From Candidatus Wallbacteria bacterium (GTDB lineage: Bacteria > Muiribacteriota > JAQTZZ01), in assembly GCA_028711905.1 (NCBI GenBank), contig JAQTRI010000001.1:1-31935 (forward strand): a stretch of DNA of 31,935 nt, written 5' to 3'. The notes beneath the pieces were generated by a model. That model did not search any database, was not told where the DNA came from, and saw only the letters and a program-made list of their open reading frames with translations. Positions 24,973 through 31,935 of this stretch are shown in pieces (position 1 is the stretch's first letter; every line of letters starts with the position of its first letter). Made by a program: the position numbers and the translations under genes.

Positions 24973-25548
24973 TCAGTCCAGCTGTATGACTAAGGTCTTC
25001 CCTGCCCGGTAAAATCCCGGGGCCTGATTAGCCTGCATCACAAGCGTGCCTCCAACGAAAAAAGTGCAGTTGAAATCCTTAAGCTGTCCGGTCATGTGTG
25101 CTGCCTGATCACCTGTCCCTGATCCGATGCGGAAATCCCTGATTTTCAGTTCCTGGCCGCCACTGGTCAGTGTCAGGTCGTCTTCCTTGATAATGGCTGT
25201 GATCATCTGGTTCCCATCAGCTGAAATGCTGAACTTTCCCGAAGTTCCGACCGGATTCAGCTCAGTAGTCTGTATGACAAAAGCCTGATCGTGTTCAACA
25301 GGGAACAGCTCTCCGAACGAAAGTTCCCTGTGCCTGACATTGGTGACTGAGTTGTAAACGCCGGCAATGATATTAAAAGGAATACTGGTCTTGATCTCAC
25401 CCTTGACATCCTCTTCCTTTTCCAGAGCCAGATCAGGTGTTTCTAAGGAAACCGGTATCTTAGAGATGTCAGCGCCAAAAGGAGAGTCATCTGCAGCGCG
25501 ACAGATAAAGGCCAGGAAAATAAAAATCAAACCGGTAATTCTCAGCAT
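24973..25548 (-). CDS. DUF4402-like pilin, minor subunit
   Basis: 191 residues. A signal peptide covers about 1-18 (LIFIFLAFICRA). A charged linker of about 40 residues follows, then a DUF4402-like domain: RELSFGELFPV, LTSGGQELKIRDFRIGSG, FFVGGTLVMQANQ, and the final strand APGFYRAGKTLVIQLD. The LSFG motif is shared with the pilins at 24210, 28065 and 31334. AGAGG lies shortly before the ATG. As first gene of the cluster, with a longer N-terminal linker, it may be a tip or anchor subunit; that is inference. Confidence 0.75.
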   Translation of the reverse strand: MLRITGLIFIFLAFICRAADDSPFGADISKIPVSLETPDLALEKEEDVKGEIKTSIPFNIIAGVYNSVTNVRHRELSFGELFPVEHDQAFVIQTTELNPVGTSGKFSISADGNQMITAIIKEDDLTLTSGGQELKIRDFRIGSGTGDQAAHMTGQLKDFNCTFFVGGTLVMQANQAPGFYRAGKTLVIQLD

Positions 25549-25563
25549 GATTCCTCTGAAATA

Positions 25564-25593
25564 AGTATAGCCTTATTCAGGGGGAAAATTCAA
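25564..25593 (-). promoter_or_regulatory. Sigma70-type promoter for the minor pilin
   Basis: Minus strand: -35 TTGAAT (25593-25588), an 18-nt spacer and -10 TATACT (25569-25564). The predicted start near 25557 leaves a leader of only about 9 nt, just enough for AGAGG. Confidence 0.6.
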
Positions 25594-25629
25594 ATAGCCT
25601 TGCAGACCGGCAGTATGCACCCCTGTGAG

Positions 25630-25650
25630 GAATCACGAATGTTGAATTGT
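25630..25650. repeat. Three tandem heptamers, consensus GAATNNN
   Basis: Units begin at 25630, 25637 and 25644 and all start with GAAT. They run straight into the hairpin element. Confidence 0.6.
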
Positions 25651-25651
25651 A

Positions 25652-25673
25652 GAGACGCAATGCTTTGCGTCTC
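25652..25673. repeat. Perfect 22-nt hairpin element
   Basis: GAGACGCAA (25652-25660), loop TGCT, TTGCGTCTC (25665-25673). There is no T tract, so it is not a terminator. From memory, closely similar GTAGAGACGC hairpins are dispersed in cyanobacterial and other genomes as short mobile or REP-like repeats. Confidence 0.8.
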
Positions 25674-25691
25674 ATCCAGATGATCGTAGAG

Positions 25692-25723
25692 GTAACGCGT
25701 TAAAGCGGTTAAGCGTGGAAGCG
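25692..25723. repeat. Four tandem octamers, consensus NTNAAGCG
   Basis: Units begin at 25692, 25700, 25708 and 25716 and all end in GCG. They are the reverse complement type of the CGCTTAA octamers at 19107 and 23171. Confidence 0.75.
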
Positions 25724-25782
25724 GGAAAATGCTGTCCGCCGGACCAGGCAAACCTGCCCGGCAAGTCGCAGAATGTTCAAGG

Positions 25783-25811
25783 TTGGCGAACTGCCCGGAT
25801 TAATGTAAAAT
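25783..25811 (+). promoter_or_regulatory. Promoter candidate for the 25851 unit
   Basis: -35 TTGGCG (25783-25788), a 17-nt spacer and -10 TAAAAT (25806-25811), preceded directly by TG. The predicted start near 25818 leaves a leader of about 33 nt. Confidence 0.5.
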
Positions 25812-25850
25812 GGTCCTGAATAATAATCCTTTCCCAGAACGGGGGCATGC

Positions 25851-26522
25851 ATGAAGATAAAATTCCACAATGAATTTGCGGTCAATACTGACGGCCATAT
25901 TGTCATCACCGGATTTTTGGATTACAGCGGAGAAATCAAATCTTTCGATGTCTTTGCCGAGGCCATCAGGGAACCGGGAAAATCAGCTGCTCCTGATCCG
26001 AACAGTGCCTGTTCCTTTTTTCCACTGAACCAGGGAGACCCTGAACGCGTTTTTTTCGTCCTGCTGCAGGAAAAAAACCCGGTGCAGGACCCTTCGGACT
26101 CTTTAGGTACAGCCTTTACCATCGGTTTTTCCATTGAAGCCGGTGGAGATAAGCTGGAATGCAAGATAATCCTGACTGCCAAGGGCGTTGAGATCGTTTC
26201 CGGCGAGGGGATTGTGTCGGATCTGTCCGCTGAATTCCCCCAGGCCGTTACTGACGAAGAATTGGAGCGCCGAATAAAAATGGCCGCAGAAACCTACTTG
26301 AGTGACGAGGGATTCGCATCCGAGTTCAGGGAACGGGCTGAAACACTTGCCATTGAAGAGGAACAGGCTATGGAGATTTACATGGAAGGCGAGGTTCTCT
26401 CAGGCGAAGTGGCTGAAGATTCCCTGTACTTAGACGAAGATCATTTTCTGTCCTATCTCCAGAAGGAAATCCGCGAAGTGCGCGAAATCGTCACTGCCAT
26501 GCTGGAGCAGGCAGCAGGGTGA
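25851..26522 (+). CDS. Hypothetical acidic protein
   Basis: 223 residues. No signal peptide and no transmembrane segment, so it is cytoplasmic. GGGGG lies 5-6 nt before the ATG. Residues 1-120 alternate strands (IKFHNEFAVNTDGHIVITGFLDY in two pieces, FFVLLQEKNPV), like a small beta-sandwich. Residues about 125-223 are strongly acidic helices (DEELERRIKMAAETYLSDEG; LQKEIREVREIV). I recognise no family. The stop overlaps the GTG of the spermidine-synthase-like gene (GTGA), indicating translational coupling and possibly a joint function. Confidence 0.7.
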   Translation: MKIKFHNEFAVNTDGHIVITGFLDYSGEIKSFDVFAEAIREPGKSAAPDPNSACSFFPLNQGDPERVFFVLLQEKNPVQDPSDSLGTAFTIGFSIEAGGDKLECKIILTAKGVEIVSGEGIVSDLSAEFPQAVTDEELERRIKMAAETYLSDEGFASEFRERAETLAIEEEQAMEIYMEGEVLSGEVAEDSLYLDEDHFLSYLQKEIREVREIVTAMLEQAAG

Positions 26523-27994
26523 ATTTTCTGATCCGCTTTTCGGTTTTCATTTCAGGCTGCGCAGTAATGATCGTGGAAATCGCCGCAGTCAGAAGCTTAG
26601 CACCATACTTCGGAAACACGGTTTACTGCTGGACGAGTGTGATCGGCGTAATGCTCGCAGCCATGAGTATAGGTTACTGGGCAGGTGGTCTGCTGGCCGA
26701 CCGTTTCAATAAACCTGGAACATTTTTCTCTGCCTTAGCTGCATCAGGCCTGCTCATCAGCCTGATACCTGTTCTGAGTCACCCAGTGCTGCAAAAATGG
26801 CAGTACTCCCTTGGCGTGCGTACTGGTCCGACTGTTTCAGCATGTGTTTTTCTGGCACTCCCTGCTCTGCTCTGCGCAATGTTCCCGCCATTCGCGGTCA
26901 GTGCACTGACTGTTAAAGACCTCCCGGGAAAAGCCGCAGGATCTGTGTTCGCTGTTTCCGCCATTGGAAGCATAGCAGGCACTTTCTTGACAGGATTCGT
27001 GCTGATTCCTCTTTTCGGGCTTTCGAAGATCTACGCAATCACTGGAGCGATCCTTTTTCTCACCGGCGCATCAGGAGTGCTCTGCTGCGGAAAGAAATTC
27101 CTCCTCCTTCATGTTTTGATTCTGACGCCTGCCGGCCTGTTCTGCGCCTTCAATTTCAGAACCCCGGCTCTGGGGGATATGATCCTTTTCCACAAAGACA
27201 GTGCTTACCAGCAGGTGCAGGTGGGCAGAAGCAATGATCACAGCATTATCTGGCTTTTTCTGGACAACACGGTCCACAGCGGCAGATGGGTGAAACAGGA
27301 TGGTCCGCTTTTTTCTTACGAAAACAACTGGAAACTGGCATGGCTGCTCAAGCCGGACACAAGCAAAGTTCTGGTGGCCGGAGCAGGCGGTTTTTCCATT
27401 CCCAGGGCTATTCTTGACCTGCACCCTGAGGCACAGGTCGAAACTGTGGACATTGATCCTGTTCTGGAGGAAACCGGAAAAAAGTTTTTCCAGCTTGATC
27501 AGTACCCTCAACTCATCCGTCACTATCAGGACGCCAGAAGTTTCCTGACTCAGGCGAAGCAATTTGACCTGATTTTTGTGGATGTTTTTCTGGGAAAATA
27601 CGGCATACCCTTCCATTTCTGCACAAAAGAATTTTTCCACACAGTGAAAAGCGCACTTTCCCCTGGGGGAGTCATGATGATGAACCTGACTTCAGCAGTC
27701 CGGGGTCCTGACAGCGCCCTTTACCGAGCCCTGCACAGCACTGCATGCACTGTTTTCCCCCGAATAGTCAGCGTGGCAATGAACCCGGATGCATTTGAGG
27801 AGGAACAGAACATCCTGCTTCTGGCATCTGCAGAAACAGAACTTGGCAGAGATTTCTTCCTGTCCAGAGAAGAGAAAATTATGGAACTGGGCCTTGCCGG
27901 AATCTGTGCAAAGCTTACGGAACCCGACCAGCCGGGCTTGATACTGACCGATGATTATGCGCCAGTTGAAAATCTTCTCATCATGCCCCGGTGA
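26519..27994 (+). CDS. Membrane-fused spermidine-synthase-like protein
   Basis: 491 residues from GTG 26519. Residues about 1-215 hold six or more transmembrane helices of the kind fused to synthases (FISGCAVMIVEIAAVR, MSIGYWAGGLLADR, FAVSAIGSIAGTFLTGF). The C-terminal part (about 225-490) is a Rossmann spermidine synthase-like domain: VLVAGAGGFSIPRAI as aminopropyl-donor loop, VETVDIDP, YQDARSFL, and DLIFVDVF followed by IPFHFCTKEFF. In known synthases an aminopropyl group is moved from decarboxylated AdoMet to putrescine. The membrane-fused class is mostly uncharacterised, so polyamine synthesis here is tentative. No speD is visible. Confidence 0.85.
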   Translation: MNFLIRFSVFISGCAVMIVEIAAVRSLAPYFGNTVYCWTSVIGVMLAAMSIGYWAGGLLADRFNKPGTFFSALAASGLLISLIPVLSHPVLQKWQYSLGVRTGPTVSACVFLALPALLCAMFPPFAVSALTVKDLPGKAAGSVFAVSAIGSIAGTFLTGFVLIPLFGLSKIYAITGAILFLTGASGVLCCGKKFLLLHVLILTPAGLFCAFNFRTPALGDMILFHKDSAYQQVQVGRSNDHSIIWLFLDNTVHSGRWVKQDGPLFSYENNWKLAWLLKPDTSKVLVAGAGGFSIPRAILDLHPEAQVETVDIDPVLEETGKKFFQLDQYPQLIRHYQDARSFLTQAKQFDLIFVDVFLGKYGIPFHFCTKEFFHTVKSALSPGGVMMMNLTSAVRGPDSALYRALHSTACTVFPRIVSVAMNPDAFEEEQNILLLASAETELGRDFFLSREEKIMELGLAGICAKLTEPDQPGLILTDDYAPVENLLIMPR

Positions 27995-27999
27995 TTTCC

Positions 28000-28028
28000 T
28001 TGATTTACAGCCTTCAGGATGCTATAAA
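28000..28028 (+). promoter_or_regulatory. Sigma70-type promoter for the two-domain pilin/UbiA unit
   Basis: -35 TTGATT (28000-28005), a 17-nt spacer and -10 TATAAA (28023-28028). The leader to ATG 28065 is about 30 nt. Confidence 0.6.
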
Positions 28029-28064
28029 TAGTAAACTGCAATTGGCTTGAAGAAAGGTTTCCTG

Positions 28065-28979
28065 ATGAACTCTGCTCATAAAATTCCTGATCTGATGTTT
28101 GTGCTTTTATGCCTGATTCTTCTGATCACAGATCCGGGGTGGGCCAAACCCATTGCCGCAATAAAGATTTCAAGGGAAAAAACCCTGGACTTGGGAGTCC
28201 ACGATATAGCGGACACCCCTGTGACAGTAGCACCTGTACCTGCTCCCCCGTTTGGAAAAACCCCTGTGTATGATGTCCGCGGAGAGCCGGGCTACGAGTT
28301 TGAGATCACAGTATTAACTGCTACACTTGATCTTGACCCAGGTGCCGGGGTTTTGAACTGTTACGATTATCGGGTAGGCGATGGCACTGATGCCGGCTTT
28401 ACAGTTTTCACCGGTATTTTTCCCGCCAGCGGCCAGATGACTGTTTATATTGGCGCATCACTGACTATTGACCCGTCACAGAACGCCGGAACATTCACGG
28501 CCAGCAACACCTGCCGGGCACGCTACACCACTGTAGCCGGCACATCCTCAGATATCTTTTCCACAAGAGTCGAGATCGTCATTCCACCAGTTACCATTGT
28601 AAAAGTGCGCGATCTGTCGTTCGGCTCCATCATGTCTCCTTTAGTGGCTACACCATATACTGTTCCTCCGGACGGTACCATCACTGCACAATTCGGCCAG
28701 GCTGCCCAGTTCACCTGCGATGGCCAGGACGGACATTCATACTTAGCCTCGGTTTTACCCAACATCACCCTGACATCAGGGGTAAATACCATTCCTGTTA
28801 CCAATTTTCAGATCAGCAGAAGAACCCCCAACCCCGTAAGAACAGGTAATCCTCTCACATTGAACTTTCAGGCAGGAAGCACAGACACACTTTATGTCGG
28901 AGCTACAGCCACACTTAGTGCCGGCCAGCCCGGCGGCACATACACAGGCACGAATACTATAACGCTGATTTATAATTAA
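28065..28979 (+). CDS. Two-domain DUF4402-type surface protein
   Basis: 304 residues from ATG 28065, preferred over an in-frame TTG at 28047 because AAAGG lies 9 nt upstream of the ATG. A signal peptide covers about 1-28 (ending PGWAKP). Two DUF4402-like domains follow in tandem: about 30-175 (TLDLGVHDI, FPASGQMTVYIGASL, AGTFTASNTC) and about 178-304 (VRDLSFGSIMSPL, ITLTSGVNTIPVTNFQIS, TLYVGATATLSAGQPGGTYTGTNTITLIYN in pieces). Two cysteines sit in the first domain (C101 and C159 region) and one in the second. A two-domain form fits a tip or linker subunit of a chaperone-usher fibre, but it lies outside the usher cluster, on the other strand. Confidence 0.8.
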   Translation: MNSAHKIPDLMFVLLCLILLITDPGWAKPIAAIKISREKTLDLGVHDIADTPVTVAPVPAPPFGKTPVYDVRGEPGYEFEITVLTATLDLDPGAGVLNCYDYRVGDGTDAGFTVFTGIFPASGQMTVYIGASLTIDPSQNAGTFTASNTCRARYTTVAGTSSDIFSTRVEIVIPPVTIVKVRDLSFGSIMSPLVATPYTVPPDGTITAQFGQAAQFTCDGQDGHSYLASVLPNITLTSGVNTIPVTNFQISRRTPNPVRTGNPLTLNFQAGSTDTLYVGATATLSAGQPGGTYTGTNTITLIYN

Positions 28980-28984
28980 GAATA

Positions 28985-30499
28985 ATGAATACATTCCACA
29001 ATACCGTTAAATACTTAGAAAACGCGGATATTCCTTTTTACAGTTTTTTATCGGCCTGGTTCAGCGCTATTCTGCTGCGCAGCCTGCTGGAAAAATTCTC
29101 GTCCTGCTCACCGCTCGAACTCCAGACCCTTGGTCATTTTATCGCTTTTTATAGCGCATCTTTCCTTGCTGCTTCACTGATCCTGCACTTTATTACTGCC
29201 GAGCATATCGTCAAGGTGCTGCGAGTAACCCTGCCTTCAGCTCTGCTGCTCTGTGTTGCGCCTCTGGTGGACTTAGCTGTCAGCTCAGGCAAAGGCTATA
29301 ACATGTCTTATCTTCTTCCAGGAGAACACGATGATCTGGTATTCAGATTCTTCACATTCTTCGGCGACTTTCCTACGATAGGAGGATCGCGCGGCATCAG
29401 GGTCGAAATCGCTCTGTTCCTTGTCCTGTGCTTCTTATATGCCCGGATCAAGGGATGCGGTATGCTCCGTTCTTTGTCCGCTTCTTTTCTCGTTTACTGC
29501 AAGATCTTCCTGCTGGCAGCCTCGCCCTTTGTTCTCAGATTCATTTACTCATCCTCAGGGTGTGACTTTAATTACAGCGAACCGCTTCTCACCCGCTATC
29601 TGGCCATTGTCGCAGTTGTACTGGCTATAATCACGGCCATGCGCGCAAACCGCGATTATTTCCTGATGATGGTAAAGGATTTGAGGCCCCTGCGCATTCT
29701 GCACTATCTGCTCATGCTGGCGATAGGATTAGCCTGCGGAGCAGGCACAGGCAAGCTTTCCATTGACCCTGACCTGGTTTTCAGACTGGCCCTGATTTCC
29801 GTTTCTCTTACTTTATGCGCAGTATTTGCCATTGCAGAGAATAATTTTCACGACCTTTCGATCGACCGGATTTCTTCTCCGAATCGGCCTCTGTGCCTTG
29901 GCTGCGACTCACAGCAATACATGGCTGCCGGCCGCTGGTGCTTTATAGTGTCTTTGCTGACCGCGGCAGCAGCCGGATACGCGACCCTGTTCACAGTCCT
30001 GCTTTTCTCAGGGAATTATCACCTTTATTCAGCCCCTCCGGTCAGATTCAAACGCGTTCCTGTGGCATCCAAATTAGTGATTTCCCTCAATTCCTGGGCC
30101 CTGATGCTGCTGGGTTATTCCTTTGCCGAACCGTCTTTATGGGGATTTCCTCCGCTTCTGACTCTGTTTGTACTCATAATGTATACAGGTGCCGCGAATT
30201 TTATCGACATCAAGGATTTCGAGGGCGACGCAGCAGCAGGAGTCAAAACCCTGCCTGTCCTCATCGGGCTGGAGCAGGCAAAATTCCTTGTCGCCTGCAG
30301 CTTTTTTGTTACCTGCAGCGCTTTTTTTTACCCTCTCAGGCACCAACCGGCTTACGCTCTGCCTTTTGCCCTTTCAGGCATGGCTTTCTATTTTTTGATT
30401 TCAAGGAAATCATACCGCGAAAAACCGGTTCTTCTTCTGTACCTGGCGCTCATGAGTTATCTGACTTTCCTGATCGCCACAGGTCGGGCGGTGTTCTGA
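28985..30499 (+). CDS. UbiA-family prenyltransferase with an extra N-terminal membrane domain
   Basis: 504 residues, nearly all membrane-embedded. The C-terminal part (about 225-504) is a UbiA prenyltransferase with both Asp-rich motifs: NFHDLSIDR (Dxx-type, about 287-295) and DIKDFEGDAAAG (about 405-416), and YSAPPVRFKR between them, as in quinone and archaeal-lipid type enzymes. UbiA members average about 290 residues. Here the first 215 form a separate set of helices. The product quinone or lipid cannot be told. It starts 5 nt after the two-domain pilin without a clear Shine-Dalgarno, so translation is probably coupled. The next gene follows after 1 nt. Confidence 0.85.
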   Translation: MNTFHNTVKYLENADIPFYSFLSAWFSAILLRSLLEKFSSCSPLELQTLGHFIAFYSASFLAASLILHFITAEHIVKVLRVTLPSALLLCVAPLVDLAVSSGKGYNMSYLLPGEHDDLVFRFFTFFGDFPTIGGSRGIRVEIALFLVLCFLYARIKGCGMLRSLSASFLVYCKIFLLAASPFVLRFIYSSSGCDFNYSEPLLTRYLAIVAVVLAIITAMRANRDYFLMMVKDLRPLRILHYLLMLAIGLACGAGTGKLSIDPDLVFRLALISVSLTLCAVFAIAENNFHDLSIDRISSPNRPLCLGCDSQQYMAAGRWCFIVSLLTAAAAGYATLFTVLLFSGNYHLYSAPPVRFKRVPVASKLVISLNSWALMLLGYSFAEPSLWGFPPLLTLFVLIMYTGAANFIDIKDFEGDAAAGVKTLPVLIGLEQAKFLVACSFFVTCSAFFYPLRHQPAYALPFALSGMAFYFLISRKSYREKPVLLLYLALMSYLTFLIATGRAVF

Positions 30500-30500
30500 T

Positions 30501-31217
30501 ATGCGACTATCCCTGCGCTCATTACTGCGTGAACTGTTTTTTCTTCCCAATAACGGGGAATTCCTTGAGACGGCCCTGTCAGCTCCGGCAATCACAGTCT
30601 TTCTCGCATTCCTCGGGTTAGCGCGCATTCTCATGGAAGTGTGGTTCGGCATAGTCCTCCATCCCAAGGTTTACACACTGCAACCTGACATAGTTTTCTG
30701 CATGATGGTGTTTACAGTTTACCTCTGCTGGTTTGGATCAGCTTCTCTGCATTTTTGCCTGAAGCTGTTCCAGATTCATGTAAAAAAGCGCTCTTTGCTG
30801 GCCCTGATTTTCCACCTTCAGATGATTCACCTGATTATTCCGCCTGTGGATTATCTCGGATTGAAAATCGGTGTGCCCTGGTATTTTTTTTCCACAAGAT
30901 ACGAGATTTCCTGGTACTGGCTGCCAGGGCTGGTGCTTCCGCTGGGGCATCTGTGCGCCTGGGTCGTCACATGGATCCTGCTGATCAGAGTCCTGATCAT
31001 TCGCATGAAACTCCCGATGGCCCGGACCTTAGCCGGATCAGTGCTGGCGTTCAACGCCCTGTACTGGCCGATCTATCACCTCTGGCCCCTGTTCAACACC
31101 ATATTCAATTTTCTGGCCGGCCTGCCCAATGATCCGTTTAACGGGTATTTCTGGGGTTACGGTTTGTTTTTTCTGATATCTGCTGCTGCAGGAATGGTAT
31201 ACATTAAGCGTGTCTGA
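30501..31217 (+). CDS. Hypothetical integral membrane protein
   Basis: 238 residues with about five or six transmembrane helices. It begins MRLSLRSLLRELFFLPNNGEF, a short cytoplasmic head as in Yip1-like proteins, but the family assignment is weak. Central motif HLQMIHLIIPPVDYLG is followed by a W-rich loop (WYFFSTRYEISWYW) and a long helix WVVTWILLIRVLIIRM. It starts 1 nt after the UbiA stop and is therefore in the same operon. The PPVDY segment resembles PLVDL in the N-terminal domain of the UbiA protein. Confidence 0.65.
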   Translation: MRLSLRSLLRELFFLPNNGEFLETALSAPAITVFLAFLGLARILMEVWFGIVLHPKVYTLQPDIVFCMMVFTVYLCWFGSASLHFCLKLFQIHVKKRSLLALIFHLQMIHLIIPPVDYLGLKIGVPWYFFSTRYEISWYWLPGLVLPLGHLCAWVVTWILLIRVLIIRMKLPMARTLAGSVLAFNALYWPIYHLWPLFNTIFNFLAGLPNDPFNGYFWGYGLFFLISAAAGMVYIKRV

Positions 31218-31271
31218 CGCATTCGGATTCCAACATCATTAAGAACTTCAACTCAATAACATCAGGAATTC

Positions 31272-31300
31272 TTGAATTTTGAAAATCTATAGGCTATAGA
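31272..31300 (+). promoter_or_regulatory. Promoter of the second two-domain pilin gene
   Basis: -35 TTGAAT (31272-31277), a 17-nt spacer and -10 TATAGA (31295-31300). The start near 31307 leaves a leader of about 27 nt. Confidence 0.6.
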
Positions 31301-31302
31301 TT
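31284..31302. promoter_or_regulatory. Perfect 19-bp palindrome, putative operator
   Basis: AATCTATAG-G-CTATAGATT, 9-nt arms around one base. It covers the -10 box of the pilin promoter, the usual position for a repressor site. Confidence 0.6.
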
Positions 31303-31333
31303 CTGAAAATACGCACTCAGGCAGGACAGCACC

Positions 31334-31935
31334 ATGAAAAAACCCAATTTACTCCTGGCCCTTATCGCTTTTCTTCTCGCAGTCACCCAGGTTTCCGCAT
31401 GGGTGACTGTCAACACCATTCAACAGCCGCTGCTGTTCACGCCCACCAATGTTGTCGAGTCCCCTGTCGCTTTGACTAATTACACCACCACTCCCCAGGC
31501 CGCCCAGACCCCTGGACAGGCAGTGGGATTCACCTTTACCAGCAATCTCGCTAACGCCAACTTTGAATGCGCCATTACCTCAGCCGACCCGCTCAACCTG
31601 ACAAGTGGGGGTAATACCATACAGGTGCGGAACTTCCGCATTGGGCTCAACGCCCCTGGAGCCGCTACCTTTACCGGAACCACGAACGGTTCAGGCGGTT
31701 ACGGCAATGTCATTTACATTGGAGCCACTCTGCGAGTGCCTGCCAATGCGCCTTCAGGCACATACACAGGCACATTCACCCTGCGTGTGCGTGTGCAGAA
31801 CGGCGCCTGGGGCAACTGGGACACTACTACTGTCAATTACAACATATCCGTCACAATTGTCGAGAGAATGCTGCTCAACAAAATACGCGACTTGTCTTTT
31901 GGCTCGATTGCCACCCCTTTGCCGCTGCAGGGATA
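31334..31935 (+). CDS. DUF4402-type surface protein, cut by the right window edge
   Basis: 200 full codons are visible from ATG 31334, open to the window edge. A signal peptide covers about 1-22 (LLALIAFLLAVTQVSA). The first domain is DUF4402-like in its middle and end (DPLNLTSGGNTIQVRNFRIG, VIYIGATLRVPANAPSGTYTGTFTLRVRV in pieces) but lacks the LxFG strand. A second domain begins with LNKIRDLSFGSIATPL, nearly the same as VRDLSFGSIMSPL in the protein at 28065. It is thus a second two-domain subunit. It starts 117 nt after the membrane protein gene and has its own promoter with a palindrome. Confidence 0.8.
   Translation, partial: MKKPNLLLALIAFLLAVTQVSAWVTVNTIQQPLLFTPTNVVESPVALTNYTTTPQAAQTPGQAVGFTFTSNLANANFECAITSADPLNLTSGGNTIQVRNFRIGLNAPGAATFTGTTNGSGGYGNVIYIGATLRVPANAPSGTYTGTFTLRVRVQNGAWGNWDTTTVNYNISVTIVERMLLNKIRDLSFGSIATPLPLQG

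Larger units (their letters stand above)
25549..25850. other. Divergent spacer with promoters and repeat elements
   Basis: 302 nt without a gene. It contains the minor-pilin promoter, three heptamers, a 22-nt perfect hairpin, four octamers and the promoter of the plus-strand unit at 25851. Part of 25730-25770 is GC-rich with loose inverted repeats, and I assign no function to it. Confidence 0.7.

Noticed and set aside
28047..28064. TTG start for the two-domain pilin
   Set aside because: The ATG at 28065 has AAAGG at good spacing and gives a more typical signal peptide.

Overview
The window looks like a chromosomal segment of a diderm (Gram-negative type) bacterium outside the well-studied proteobacterial lineages. 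The evidence is two PilT-like ATPases, a sigma54-type regulator, an outer-membrane barrel ending in Phe, a chaperone-usher pilus cluster with DUF4402-type subunits, and a membrane pyrophosphatase. I cannot place it taxonomically. The gene style (VanW, degenerate GH57, many TPRs) would fit a candidate phylum such as Wallbacteria or Riflebacteria, but that is a guess.

Layout. 1-1224 (-) is a TPR protein running off the left edge. 1338-7030 (-) is a probable four-gene signalling operon: a secreted CBM48 plus GH57-like protein that appears to have lost catalytic residues, a soluble REC-GAF-histidine kinase, an NtrC-type sigma54 activator, and an RsbW-like ATPase. 7236-9382 (+) holds two adjacent twitching ATPases (pilT/pilU type). 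9456-13682 (-) carries an aminotransferase, a CPBP membrane protease, nadA and a VanW-domain protein. 13888-14866 (+) is a cNMP-binding/TPR protein with an almost leaderless promoter, plus a 56-residue protein, closed by a bidirectional terminator. 14949-17222 (-) is a K+-dependent-type membrane pyrophosphatase (hppA). 17334-19064 (+) is an outer-membrane barrel protein.

19.1-25.6 kb is the accessory core. It is a minus-strand chaperone-usher cluster in the order minor pilin, major pilin, terminator, chaperone, usher, TPR protein. The usher carries one frameshift and the TPR protein one in-frame amber codon, so the cluster as read here is broken or phase-off. Its spacers are filled with degenerate tandem 7-mers and 8-mers that I do not recognise as a named family, a REP/MITE-like 117-bp inverted repeat, and a perfect 22-nt hairpin element. 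Such arrays were not seen in the rest of the window.

25.85-31.9 kb (+) holds an unknown acidic protein coupled to a membrane-fused spermidine-synthase-like protein, a two-domain DUF4402 protein, a UbiA prenyltransferase with a long extra membrane domain, a membrane protein that may be related to that extra domain, and the start of a second two-domain DUF4402 protein under a promoter whose -10 lies inside a perfect 19-bp palindrome. Together the four DUF4402-type proteins, chaperone and usher suggest a surface fibre system spread over two opposite-strand transcription blocks.
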